From: Oscillospiraceae bacterium
GTDB taxonomy: Bacteria > Bacillota > Clostridia > Monoglobales > WRAG01
NCBI GenBank assembly: GCA_009780345.1
Contig: WRAG01000025.1
Coordinates: forward strand, 1 to 33,270
Length of the DNA stretch: 33,270 bases
Direction: 5' to 3'
Below are positions 23,341 through 32,040 of this stretch, piece by piece; positions within the stretch are counted from its first letter, which is position 1, and the number at the start of each line of letters is the position of its first letter. Below the pieces are notes generated by a model that was not told the origin of the DNA, made no database searches, and was given only the letters and a program-made list of their open reading frames with translations. A program made the translations under genes and the position numbers.

Positions 23341-24627
23341 ATGGAAGGCTATAACATATACAAGGATATAGCGAATCGAACGCAGGGCGATATTTACGTC
23401 GGCGTTGTCGGGCCGGTTAGGACGGGGAAAAGTACGTTTATCAAGAATTTTATGGACTTGCTTGTGCTGCCGAATATCGAAAATGAGTACAAGCGGGAGC
23501 GAGCGATGGATGAGTTGCCGCAATCCGCGGCAGGACGCATGATTATGACCACCGAGCCGAAGTTTATTCCGAACGAGGCGGTGGAAATCGCTTTAGCCGA
23601 CAACGCGAATTTCCGTATGCGGATGATTGACTGCGTAGGTTACATCGTGGACGGCGCAATGGGGCATCTTGAGGACAATTTGCCGCGCATGGTGAAAACG
23701 CCGTGGTTCGAGCATGAAATTCCGTTCACCGAAGCGGCGGAATTGGGTACAAAAAAGGTAATTACCGACCATTCGACAATCGGAATTGTGGTTACAACCG
23801 ACGGATCGGTTACCGAAATCGGGCGGGATGAATATCTTCACGCGGAGGAGCGGGTGATTGACGAACTTAAGCGCATGGGTAAGCCGTTTATGATTGTTTT
23901 GAATACTGTGAATCCTTATTCCGAGCATATCGAGAGTATGGCGATGGATTTGGAAGAAAAGTACGGAGTTTCAGTTTTGCCGCTTAATTGCCGCGATATG
24001 ACGATTAAAGATGTAAATACCGTGATGGAAACGATACTGTTCGAGTTTCCGCTTAAAGAAATCGGCATAAATATTCCAAAATGGATTGACACTTTGGAAT
24101 CGTCGCACTGGTTGCGCCGTGGGATACGCGAGGTTGTCGCGTCAACTGTAAAAGGAATTCACAAAATTAAGGAAGCGAATATTGTCGTTGGCGCGCTTGC
24201 GGAGTATGAGCATGTCGCGAAGGTGAATATGAGTGGAATCAGCTTGGGCGATGGGAAGGTAAGTATTGACGTTTCGGCGGTTGAAAATCTGTTTTACAAA
24301 ATTTTGGGCGAGCGCAGCGGATTTGAGGTTAATGACGACGAGGCGCTGATGAGACTTATGTGCGATTTGTCGCAAACGAAGCGGGAGCATGATAAAGTTG
24401 CGATTGCGTTGCAGGAAGTGGCGCAAAAGGGATATGGAATTGTGTCGCCGACCATTGACGAGCTAACATTGAGTGAGCCGGAGATTGTGAAGCAGGGGAA
24501 TAGGTTTGGGGTTAGGCTGAAAGCTTCGGCGCCGAGCATACATATGATTCGGGCGGATATTGAAACAGAGGTTTCAAAATACAAAATGAAGGGCATGTTT
24601 GCAAGTTTGCAAACATGCCCTTCATAA
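23341..24627 (+). CDS. spoIVA: Stage IV sporulation protein A (SpoIVA), 3'-truncated
   Basis: SpoIVA is an ATPase that polymerises around the forespore as the base of the spore coat. Residues 1-415 align by eye along the whole family: MEGYNIYKDIANRTQGDIYV, Walker A GPVRTGKST at 24-32, the MTTEPKFIP region, DCVGY, TPWFEHEIPF and RFGVRLKASAPSIHMI. After IHMIRADIETEV the family sequence stops, and 14 unrelated residues (KMKGMFASLQTCPS) follow, encoded by a terminator hairpin. Bacillus SpoIVA has 492 residues; this has 428. The missing C-terminal part is the one that contacts SpoVM and finishes the polymer. No remnant lies downstream in any frame. The ATG has GAGGAGG upstream. Function is doubtful unless another copy exists. 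Confidence 0.93.
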   Translation: MEGYNIYKDIANRTQGDIYVGVVGPVRTGKSTFIKNFMDLLVLPNIENEYKRERAMDELPQSAAGRMIMTTEPKFIPNEAVEIALADNANFRMRMIDCVGYIVDGAMGHLEDNLPRMVKTPWFEHEIPFTEAAELGTKKVITDHSTIGIVVTTDGSVTEIGRDEYLHAEERVIDELKRMGKPFMIVLNTVNPYSEHIESMAMDLEEKYGVSVLPLNCRDMTIKDVNTVMETILFEFPLKEIGINIPKWIDTLESSHWLRRGIREVVASTVKGIHKIKEANIVVGALAEYEHVAKVNMSGISLGDGKVSIDVSAVENLFYKILGERSGFEVNDDEALMRLMCDLSQTKREHDKVAIALQEVAQKGYGIVSPTIDELTLSEPEIVKQGNRFGVRLKASAPSIHMIRADIETEVSKYKMKGMFASLQTCPS

Positions 24628-24640
24628 TTCTTTTTATTAA
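24588..24640 (+). terminator. Intrinsic terminator inside the end of the spoIVA frame
   Basis: Perfect 17-bp arms (24588-24604 with 24607-24623, GAAGGGCATGTTTGCAA and its complement), followed by TAATTCTTTTTATT. The arms encode the last residues of the spoIVA reading frame. On the other strand a T-rich tract (TTCATTTTGTATTTT) also follows, so it may serve the convergent surface-protein gene too. Confidence 0.85.
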
Positions 24641-27117
24641 TTTGTCGAATACAGCCGAGAGTTTATTGCGATTCGTTTTTTATGTTTTAAAAGTTTTACC
24701 AATACAATAATTAAAAAGGCAAATAACGCAAAAACCAAAAGTGCTATAAGTATTCCCGAAATTGCGAAAGGCGTTGATGCCGGAGCTGACGCCACAGAAT
24801 TTAGTTCATTTACCGCTTGTTGCAGAAGAACGTATGCATTCTCGATTTCGTCCGGGGTAGAATTTGGGTTATTAAAAATATTTTCCGCATAGCTGATAGC
24901 AGCTTGCAAATTCGCCCAAGACGCCTCATCGTAGATATTTTCACGGTTTGATATTTTATTTACGTTGTTTAACGCGGCGCCTATGTAAGATATTCCGTTG
25001 CTTGCGTCGCCGAACAGGATTTCCCAACGATTTGACGCGTTATCCTCATCTAAAATTGTAAATCTGTATACGATGTTATTTTCCATTCTAAATCCGGCGG
25101 GAACCGTGTCAAATTCGATTTTTATTTCTGTAATAATTTCGTCATCGTTTAATCGCGGCGGCAAAAGTAAGAAAGGTCTGTCTGCCGGAATATTATTCGC
25201 CATGATACGAAGCGAATTATTCAGATTTGTTCGATATTTAACGGTGTAGAAAAGTCCGTCGCCGCGCGTAAATGCCGGAATTTCACCGATTTCGAATTGT
25301 AAACCCAACGACAGCCTGTTAACTATTCTGAAGCGATTTATGCTTCTGTTTATAGGGTTGCCGATATTTGTTAGGTTAAATTCAACTGCAACAGGGTCTA
25401 TGTTTTCAGCAGAAGAGTCTTCTTCGGATGCCGGTTCATTTATTGAAGCGTCTTCGGACGGCTTGTTTGATTCGTTAGAGTTGTCCGCCGCCGGTTCAAT
25501 TTCGGAGAATTCTTCGTCAACAGGAGTTTCCTCTTGCGCGCTTTCTTCCGGAGCATCTTCTTCTACAGGAGTTTCCTCTTCCGGTGTTTCTTCGGCTGGG
25601 ATTTCTTCTTCCGGTGGAACTTCTTCTTCAGGTATAGTTTCTTCTGGCGGTTCGTCATTAACATCCGGGTTTTCTTCAATATCAATGTCATTGTCATCAA
25701 GTGGTGGAGGCGGAGGCGTTACAATAGGACCGCCAACTGTGTTTCGAAGCCACACAGCTGTGAAAGTTCGCGGTTCGCTTACCGTTAGTTCGGAAACATA
25801 AGTTGAACTTAATATCGGACCTGTGCCGTTTTCCTGCCAACCCCTGAATCTATGATTTGATCGTGTTGGCACCGGCACTATCGCGCCGATTTCTTCGTTT
25901 TCTATAATAGGAACTAAAATTGTGTCTGTGTTTCCGGCAACGTTTCCGCCGTTCAGGTTGAAAGTTACATAGTGCATTATTGGTGGCGGCGGCATAATAG
26001 CTAATATGACATCGCCGTTGTTTCCATGTGTGACGTCATAGCTCCAAGTTGGAGGAATTATTGCCTTAATGTTATTTTCATTAGTTGACTGCGGGAAAGT
26101 TATTGTGATATTTCCATCATTATCATAGCTAATTTTGTAATTAACATCAACCCATGGCGGCATTTTAACAGTTGCGTGACCATATTCGTCAACTTCTACG
26201 ATTATGCTTGCAAATCCCCAAACGGCGTATACGGTTATGCTTTGGTTCGGAACTACGGTTACAGATGTTACCAACGTTGGTATTGCGTCATCTATTTTTA
26301 GTATGCTGGTTGGTTCGGTCAAACTCCAGCCGATAAATATTACGTTCGTAATTTTTCCGCCTAATTCAGCAGGTGCGTGTATTGGTTCGGTTGTGCTTAG
26401 TGGCCTATTTGCTCCTGCCACGGCAAAAACAGGATTAGGATGCGGGCCGCTTGTTCCGTTTGTCAAGTTATATATAATTGCTCCTCGATTTAAGACGTCT
26501 GCAATTCCGTTTTGGTTAGTGTCAAATCCCCAAACAGCGTATACGGTTACGTTTCCGTCGCCTATTACAGTAACTTGGGTTACAACTGACGGCACTGCGT
26601 CGCGTATCGTCAATATTCTTGCGGGTTTTGTCAAGCTCCAACCGATAAATGCCACAGCGGTTATTTCGCCGTCTAAATATGTAGGCAAGTGTGTCGGCAC
26701 TATGTCGCTTAACGGTCTGTTTGGACCTGTGGACCTTCGTTCGGGGTTCGGGTGAGGACCGCCTGTTCCGCCGTTTAAGTAATATGTTATATTTCCTTGG
26801 TGACCAAAGGCAACAATGCCTCTGTCATTACTATCATAGTTATCCGGTATGTGCGGCTCTCTTTCTCTTTCTATTATCACTACATCTTCTGTTATTGAAT
26901 CAGATATTACATCAGACTCATTTGTATCAGCTGTGTCCGTTTCAATTGTTGGTTCTTCAACTGTTGGTTCTGAACTTTCCGTATAATTTGCATGGGAAAA
27001 TTCCTCGTGCGTAATTACGTCAAGGGTTGAATCTGACATTACCGATATAGGCAACGACAATATTATAGCTATCACTATAGCCAACGATAATATTTTTTTA
27101 AGTTTAATCGTCGTCAT
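24637..27117 (-). CDS. Membrane-anchored surface protein with InlB-type repeats and FIVAR-like region
   Basis: An 826-residue cell-surface protein. Order: signal peptide (about 1-28), acidic Ser/Thr-rich stretch (30-95), two related modules of about 100 residues (108-199 and 212-302; each has Y-LNGG/NG-SGPHPNP, NRPLS, FIGWSLT-P and a final VTVYAVWGF), a linker, a classical InlB B-repeat (about 382-457: VTFNLNGGNV, FRGWQENG, TFTAVW), a Pro/Glu-rich spacer (465-575), a beta domain (577-715), a FIVAR-like helical pair (about 728-775, LQAAISYAENIFNNP), one membrane helix (784-808) and a basic tail. It has no LPXTG sorting signal, so anchoring is by the C-terminal helix. The role is probably adhesion or stalk formation. 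It converges on spoIVA with only 9 bp between stop codons. Confidence 0.85.
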   Translation of the reverse strand: MTTIKLKKILSLAIVIAIILSLPISVMSDSTLDVITHEEFSHANYTESSEPTVEEPTIETDTADTNESDVISDSITEDVVIIEREREPHIPDNYDSNDRGIVAFGHQGNITYYLNGGTGGPHPNPERRSTGPNRPLSDIVPTHLPTYLDGEITAVAFIGWSLTKPARILTIRDAVPSVVTQVTVIGDGNVTVYAVWGFDTNQNGIADVLNRGAIIYNLTNGTSGPHPNPVFAVAGANRPLSTTEPIHAPAELGGKITNVIFIGWSLTEPTSILKIDDAIPTLVTSVTVVPNQSITVYAVWGFASIIVEVDEYGHATVKMPPWVDVNYKISYDNDGNITITFPQSTNENNIKAIIPPTWSYDVTHGNNGDVILAIMPPPPIMHYVTFNLNGGNVAGNTDTILVPIIENEEIGAIVPVPTRSNHRFRGWQENGTGPILSSTYVSELTVSEPRTFTAVWLRNTVGGPIVTPPPPPLDDNDIDIEENPDVNDEPPEETIPEEEVPPEEEIPAEETPEEETPVEEDAPEESAQEETPVDEEFSEIEPAADNSNESNKPSEDASINEPASEEDSSAENIDPVAVEFNLTNIGNPINRSINRFRIVNRLSLGLQFEIGEIPAFTRGDGLFYTVKYRTNLNNSLRIMANNIPADRPFLLLPPRLNDDEIITEIKIEFDTVPAGFRMENNIVYRFTILDEDNASNRWEILFGDASNGISYIGAALNNVNKISNRENIYDEASWANLQAAISYAENIFNNPNSTPDEIENAYVLLQQAVNELNSVASAPASTPFAISGILIALLVFALFAFLIIVLVKLLKHKKRIAINSRLYSTN

Positions 27118-27157
27118 ATTCGCTCTCCAATTATAATTTTATGGTACTTTCCTTAAT

Positions 27158-27186
27158 ATAATATCACAATCATTGACAATTTGCAA
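27158..27186 (-). promoter_or_regulatory. Possible promoter of the 24637-27117 surface-protein gene
   Basis: On the minus strand: TTGCAA (27186-27181), 17 bp, TATTAT (27163-27158). The leader would be about 35 nt, with GGAGAG before the ATG. The region is very AT-rich, so this is tentative. Confidence 0.4.
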
Positions 27187-27250
27187 GAAAAATTTTAAAT
27201 TGCAAGAATTATTTATTTTTACATTTGTACTATGAATATGCTGAAAAATA

Positions 27251-27259
27251 TGATATAAT
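27251..27259 (+). promoter_or_regulatory. Extended -10 promoter of the sigma-factor gene
   Basis: TGATATAAT (27251-27259) is a perfect extended -10 box; no good -35 is seen. The leader would be about 115 nt and includes an A/T-rich stretch with AAATTTAAAAAAATTTTAAA. The rest of the 265-bp divergent gap holds nothing else recognisable. Confidence 0.45.
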
Positions 27260-27382
27260 GATTACAAAACAGTCGCTGTGAAATAATGTGGATAAAAAAA
27301 TTTAAAAAAATTTTAAAAATAATCTACACTTTTTAAGAAAGTTGCTTACTTAAAATATGAGCGAAAAGCGTGAGGTGCTTTT

Positions 27383-28588
27383 ATGACAAACAAAGAAATT
27401 GCAGTATTAGTAAAAAAAGTTCAAAAGGATAAGAAAAATTCTTTTGAAGAATTGTACCGGGGAATTTGGAACACGGTTTATTACTTCTGTTATAAAAGTC
27501 TTGGTAATGAACAGGATGCAAAGGATGCGATGCAAACTGTTTTTATGCAACTTTACAATCAAATTGATACACTTCGTGTTCCGGATGCGTTCAATAAGTT
27601 CTTACACATAATAATGCGCGCGACATGCTCTAACTTTTATAAGTTAAAAGAAGGCAAAGATACAGACGAAATTGAAGTATATGAATCTGTGCCGGAAGAG
27701 AAAGCAGAGTTTTTGCCGAGCGAAGCGTATGAGAGACAAGATGTGCGTGACGAAATTGCTAAAATGATTGAAAATTTGCCTGCGAAGCAGCGTGAGGCAA
27801 TACTGCTTTTCTACTATGATGGAATGTCGATTAAAGAAATCGCTGAAATTACAGACAGTAAATTTGACGCAGTAAATAATCGTTTGGTTACAGCGCGAAA
27901 ATCTTTGAGAGAAAGAGCTGAAATGCTTATTAAGAAAGGAGCGCTAAACTATACTATGGCTATTATACCTATTCCTATTCTTACGAGAATTTTGCGTGAG
28001 GAAGCACAACAAATTGCCACGTCGGAAATATGTGAACTTGCTTGGCAAGGGATTTGCGCTTCTTGTGGCATTGTGATTGCCGGAATCGCGGGAGCGGCTG
28101 CGGCGACCACAACTACGTCGACTACGACCGCTGCCGGAACCGCTGCTGCGTCTAGCGTGTTTACTAATGTGGCTATTTGCTTAACTTGCGCCGCTGTGGT
28201 GGCGACAGGCGGGTTTCTTGCTTATTATGTGAACGATAATTTTATAAATCCGCCGGTGATTGAGGAAGTGTATAACTATGACGTTTCTTATGAGACTGAC
28301 GAATATGATTTTGATTCTGAATATCTTATAAATCTTATAAGATCAATAAATAACAGTATCGAGTTTATGGAGTTTGTTGATGTATATGATGCTGTATTCT
28401 TGAGTGGAGCGTCGTTAGTTGGCGCGGAAGAAAAAATGCTTTTCTATATTGAAGAAACAAATCGATTTATTTATTTTGGATATGTTGAAAATGTTGACAA
28501 TGGATTTCGAGTTGTATATGAAACAACAGAGGATAGAATATCTTTTACAGATGAGCAAGTCGATGAGTGGTTTGGACGAATGCAGTAA
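27383..28588 (+). CDS. ECF-type sigma factor fused to a transmembrane and C-terminal domain
   Basis: A 401-residue protein. Residues 1-90 have sigma region 2 (FEELYRGIWNTVYYFCYKSL, EQDAKDAMQTVFMQLY) and 118-182 have region 4 (LPAKQREAILLFYYDGMSIK, EIAEITDSKFDAVNNRLVTA). Region 3 is absent, as in ECF (group 4) factors. The usual ECF protein stops near residue 185; this one goes on with a weakly hydrophobic segment (223-241), an Ala/Thr linker, a clear membrane helix (259-283) and an acidic domain of about 115 residues with no recognised family. The sigma part should be cytoplasmic and the tail probably outside, if only the second helix spans. No separate anti-sigma gene is seen. Neighbouring genes on both sides encode surface proteins, the likely targets. 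The ATG has GAGGTG upstream. Confidence 0.85.
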   Translation: MTNKEIAVLVKKVQKDKKNSFEELYRGIWNTVYYFCYKSLGNEQDAKDAMQTVFMQLYNQIDTLRVPDAFNKFLHIIMRATCSNFYKLKEGKDTDEIEVYESVPEEKAEFLPSEAYERQDVRDEIAKMIENLPAKQREAILLFYYDGMSIKEIAEITDSKFDAVNNRLVTARKSLRERAEMLIKKGALNYTMAIIPIPILTRILREEAQQIATSEICELAWQGICASCGIVIAGIAGAAAATTTTSTTTAAGTAAASSVFTNVAICLTCAAVVATGGFLAYYVNDNFINPPVIEEVYNYDVSYETDEYDFDSEYLINLIRSINNSIEFMEFVDVYDAVFLSGASLVGAEEKMLFYIEETNRFIYFGYVENVDNGFRVVYETTEDRISFTDEQVDEWFGRMQ

Positions 28589-29024
28589 AGTTAATTAAAT
28601 AAGGAACAAATTTTTGCAATAAATAAATACGTTTCATTATTTATGATAATTTATAATAAAAAGCATAAGCTATGAATAAACTATTTAATATAATGAAACG
28701 AATCAAAAAATTGTGTTTTTTAATCAAAAAAATGTTGACAAATTAAAAAAAATGTGTTAAACTATGTTGTAGGCTTTGTTAAATTGGCCATAGTGTGTCG
28801 ATTTGGCGAAATTTTAGCGTTGTTGTGATGATTTTGCAGTAGTTTTTCAGTTTGTTTGTTACGAAATATTGATCACGGCGCTTCATAATTTTATAAAAAA
28901 TTAATTAATATAATTCTAAGTAAACAAGGAGGCATGTTTATCCGAACCATGGTATTATACTCATTTTTAACAGGTGTTAAAAAACAGAAATTTAAAAAAT
29001 AAAAATTTAGGAGAGAATATTAAC
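28589..29024. other. AT-rich gap between the sigma factor and the dockerin protein
   Basis: This is 436 bp with no gene of recognisable family. It holds perfect 11-bp inverted repeats (CGTTTCATTAT at 28630-28640 and its complement at 28690-28700), a promoter at 28735-28763, and a leader of about 250 nt. Within the leader a short frame, 28934-29002, encodes 22 residues and sits directly behind AAGGAGG. I see no riboswitch signature. Confidence 0.6.
28735..28763 (+). promoter_or_regulatory. Promoter of the dockerin-protein gene
   Basis: Perfect TTGACA (28735-28740), a 17-bp spacer and TAAACT (28758-28763, 4 of 6). It implies a 5' leader of about 250 nt before the start codon at 29025. Confidence 0.55.
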
Positions 29025-32003
29025 ATGAAAAAGTTTTTAAGTATTTTAGTAGCTTTAACAATGGTACTTACAGTATTTGCCGGCGTATTTGCAGCGCCGC
29101 TTCAAGTAGTTCCGGACGGATACCACGGTATGGCCGGTCATTTCCGTGTTGTAAACGAGTCAATGGGCTTGGTAGCTATTGACGTTTTGTTCTATGGTGA
29201 CCACGCAAACCCGGGCACTACTTTCGGTAATGGATGGGCTCTTCACCTTGACGTTGACAATACTAAATTAGAGTGGGCAATGAGAGAAGGCTTTCCAGCA
29301 GGTGGTATTCATGTTGAAGGCGGACGAGTAGGCAACGTTGACAACAATGGCATACGTTCAAACATGTTGAACACTGCAGCAGCAGGTTGGGCAAACATGC
29401 CGCAACCGGATATGGTTGCACCTGGTTCTTATAGAATTGGTTTCACTATGACTTCAAATGCAACCAACTTGAATTATTACAGAAATTCATTTGGCGGCGA
29501 CACCGGTTATATCCGACACATTTATAACCCAAATACAGGCGCTATGGAATGGAAATTTTTCCCATCTGCAGATGGCGTACATTTGTTTTCAATGTACTTC
29601 TTAACTGTAGGAACATACACAGTTAACGATATTTCACAAAGCGATTTTGCTCTAAGAACATTTGGTACTGACGCGCCTAACGGAGCTTCTTTTATTAATT
29701 CTCCGCCGGCTACAATTGTAAACGACAACTTTATATGGGTAAACTTCCCTCACAGAATTACTTCAAGTGCTGGTCCGAATGGTACAATTTCTCCACTTGG
29801 AACACAATACTTTATGGCGGGAACATCTGCGACATACACAATCACAGCTAATGCTGGTTATGAAATTGACTTTATAATCGTAAACGGTCAACTTTTGAAC
29901 ATAGCTGATGATTTGACAACTTTCACTCACGTATTTACAAACATAAATGCTGACCAAACAATACATGTTGAGTTCAGAGATGAGAATGACCCACCGACAC
30001 CTCCAGAAGATTTCTGGGTAATCAACGCAACTACTACAGCTGGTGGTACAGTTTCTCCGGCAGGTAGCGTTGTAGTTGCAGACGGCGCGACTAACGTTTC
30101 TTTTGCTTTCACAGCAAACGCTAACTACGAGTTGCGTGAAGTTTATGTTAATGGCGTAGCTGTTGGTATTGCAGGTCCTCTTGCTACTTACACTTACACA
30201 TTTGCAGGTCCGATAACTGCTAACCAAACTATTTTTGGTAGATTTGCACAAATCACCGGCGGTGGAGATGATGTGTTTGTAACTCTTACTGCTACAGGTG
30301 ATGCAGGTGTTGCTACAATCAATCCTATCGGTGTTACTAGCCATTTGGTAGGGTCAACTCCGACTGTTACATTTACAATTGCTGGCGGATCTGTTCTTGA
30401 CGAAGTAATTGTTAATGGTACTAATGACGTAACTGCACAAGTTGTTTATGCAAATGGCGTTTACTCGTTCACTTTCCCTGCATTGACAGCAAATGCTACA
30501 ATTGAAATTTCTACTATACTTGATGCTCCTCCGGTAATCACTTATCCGGCAAACAACGCGGTTATGAGCGAAAATCAACCGACTATCACAGTTGACGCTC
30601 ATGCTGATGCTCAATCTGTTTGGGTGGTAATCAATACATCTGCCGGCGTTCTTGTAACAGAAGGCGCTGCAACGTACAATACTACTACAAACGAATGGGA
30701 ATTCACGCCTGCTACTGAACTTGCGGACGGCATTTATGACGTACACGCAACACAAACAATTGGCGGAAACACAAGCCCTAATAGTGATGTTGTAAGATTT
30801 ACAGTAAGAACTACTATAGATCCTCCTGCAATCGCTACACCTCTTGCAGTTGCCGGAGTTCCATACAGAACTAACAACGTAAGACAACCGATCACAGGTA
30901 CAGGTATTGTAGGTTACACTGTTTATGTTGAAATCCGTGACACAGCTAATGCTGTAGTAGCAAGCGGTCCTGTAACAGTTGCGGCTGACGGAACTTGGTC
31001 TTTCACTCCTGCTGCTGATCTTGTTACTCCGGACCCATATGTTGCTTATGTATTTAGCGCAAGAGCAAGACATGAAGATGCGACTTTGAACATCAACAGC
31101 GCATGGACGACTCAAGATAGCAGATTCTCTTTGAAAACTGCAATCGAAGATCCGGAATTCGATGATGAATTTATCGGAACAGAAAATGATCCTGCAATTG
31201 TTGACGAAGAAAGACCTACTATTACAGGTGAAGGTGAGCCTGGTGCGACTGTTACAATCAGAATCTACAACGGCGACGATAACGACGATTTCTTAGGCGA
31301 GTGGGAAGTAACTGTAGACGCTAACGGCGAATGGTCTTTCACGGTTCCGTTTGATCTTGAAGAAGACAAAACTTACAGAATTAACATTGAACAAGAAGAC
31401 GAGCATGGAAACACAAGTAACGATGTTGACACTTGGATAACACCTGATTTTAGAATCTACAGAAGAATTTCAGGTTTTGTAAATTATGATGGATTTAACA
31501 TCTTTAACCAAGTTCCAACAGCGACTGTAAGACTTTACAACGCAGCTAATGATAACTTTGTTGCTGAAACTACAGCTTCTGTATTTGTGAATAATGGTAG
31601 ATTCGAGTTTGCTAGAGTTGATTCAGCGTTGACTTACTACATCGTAATTCACAAACAAAACCACACAATCGTGACAATTGAAAATGTTCAGTTTGATCGT
31701 ACTGCTTTCCTTGCAGGCAGCGGCACTAATCCTGCGTTGATTCCAAATATCGATTATTCAGATGAGGTGGGAACAAGATTCTTATTGTTTGCAGGTAACA
31801 TGGACGCGATCAATGACAGCGAAATCAACACACTTGACTGGTCGTTGTTGGTAAATTCAATGTTCCAAACGCATGCTCAAGCTTTAGAACAAGACTTGAC
31901 TGATGACGGGCAGATTAACGTTTTGGATCAATCGTTGTTGCTTAACAACTTCTTGCAAACAGACAGAGTTGTTCAACACAGTGCTTTAACTTTATTGCCT
32001 TAA
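29025..32003 (+). CDS. Large secreted multi-domain protein with C-terminal dockerin
   Basis: A 992-residue exported protein. The ATG at 29025 has AGGAGAG upstream and gives a clean signal peptide (MKKFLSILVALTMVLTVFAG); an in-frame GTG 51 bp earlier does not. Order: an N-terminal beta module (about 35-240), three divergent InlB-type units (about 244-317, 331-408, 417-497; pattern G-ISP-G, ANAGYE, VNG, NADQTIHVEF), three bacterial Ig-like domains (about 501-595, 598-704, 722-812), a carboxypeptidase-regulatory-like fold (about 815-890), and a type I dockerin at 923-978 with two calcium-loop repeats (AGNMDAINDSEINTLDWSLL and DLTDDGQINVLDQSLLLNNF). No enzyme domain is seen. A dockerin binds cohesins, so the protein probably joins a surface complex. 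Arg is mostly AGA here, unlike in the left-hand genes. Confidence 0.88.
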   Translation: MKKFLSILVALTMVLTVFAGVFAAPLQVVPDGYHGMAGHFRVVNESMGLVAIDVLFYGDHANPGTTFGNGWALHLDVDNTKLEWAMREGFPAGGIHVEGGRVGNVDNNGIRSNMLNTAAAGWANMPQPDMVAPGSYRIGFTMTSNATNLNYYRNSFGGDTGYIRHIYNPNTGAMEWKFFPSADGVHLFSMYFLTVGTYTVNDISQSDFALRTFGTDAPNGASFINSPPATIVNDNFIWVNFPHRITSSAGPNGTISPLGTQYFMAGTSATYTITANAGYEIDFIIVNGQLLNIADDLTTFTHVFTNINADQTIHVEFRDENDPPTPPEDFWVINATTTAGGTVSPAGSVVVADGATNVSFAFTANANYELREVYVNGVAVGIAGPLATYTYTFAGPITANQTIFGRFAQITGGGDDVFVTLTATGDAGVATINPIGVTSHLVGSTPTVTFTIAGGSVLDEVIVNGTNDVTAQVVYANGVYSFTFPALTANATIEISTILDAPPVITYPANNAVMSENQPTITVDAHADAQSVWVVINTSAGVLVTEGAATYNTTTNEWEFTPATELADGIYDVHATQTIGGNTSPNSDVVRFTVRTTIDPPAIATPLAVAGVPYRTNNVRQPITGTGIVGYTVYVEIRDTANAVVASGPVTVAADGTWSFTPAADLVTPDPYVAYVFSARARHEDATLNINSAWTTQDSRFSLKTAIEDPEFDDEFIGTENDPAIVDEERPTITGEGEPGATVTIRIYNGDDNDDFLGEWEVTVDANGEWSFTVPFDLEEDKTYRINIEQEDEHGNTSNDVDTWITPDFRIYRRISGFVNYDGFNIFNQVPTATVRLYNAANDNFVAETTASVFVNNGRFEFARVDSALTYYIVIHKQNHTIVTIENVQFDRTAFLAGSGTNPALIPNIDYSDEVGTRFLLFAGNMDAINDSEINTLDWSLLVNSMFQTHAQALEQDLTDDGQINVLDQSLLLNNFLQTDRVVQHSALTLLP

Positions 32004-32040
32004 TGATTTTTGACTCTTACGAGAGAAAGGAGATATCCAA

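Noticed and set aside
23341-24627. Explaining the short SpoIVA by a simple frameshift
   Set aside because: None of the three frames after 24590 holds the family's C-terminal sequence; the DNA after the hairpin belongs to the convergent gene.
25340-25801. A Ser/Gly-rich plus-strand frame opposite the anchored surface protein
   Set aside because: It mirrors the Pro/Glu-rich spacer codons (GAA, GAG and CCN read backwards); no start signal.
28764-29024. A riboswitch in the leader of the dockerin protein
   Set aside because: I looked for c-di-GMP and other common signatures and saw none; the leader is mostly A/T without a conserved core.
29763-31115. Long open frames on the minus strand opposite the dockerin protein (29763-30344 and 30354-31115)
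   Set aside because: They are Ser/Cys-rich shadows of the Ala/Thr/Val-rich plus-strand frame, have no ribosome sites and no known domain, and the plus strand holds a complete protein.
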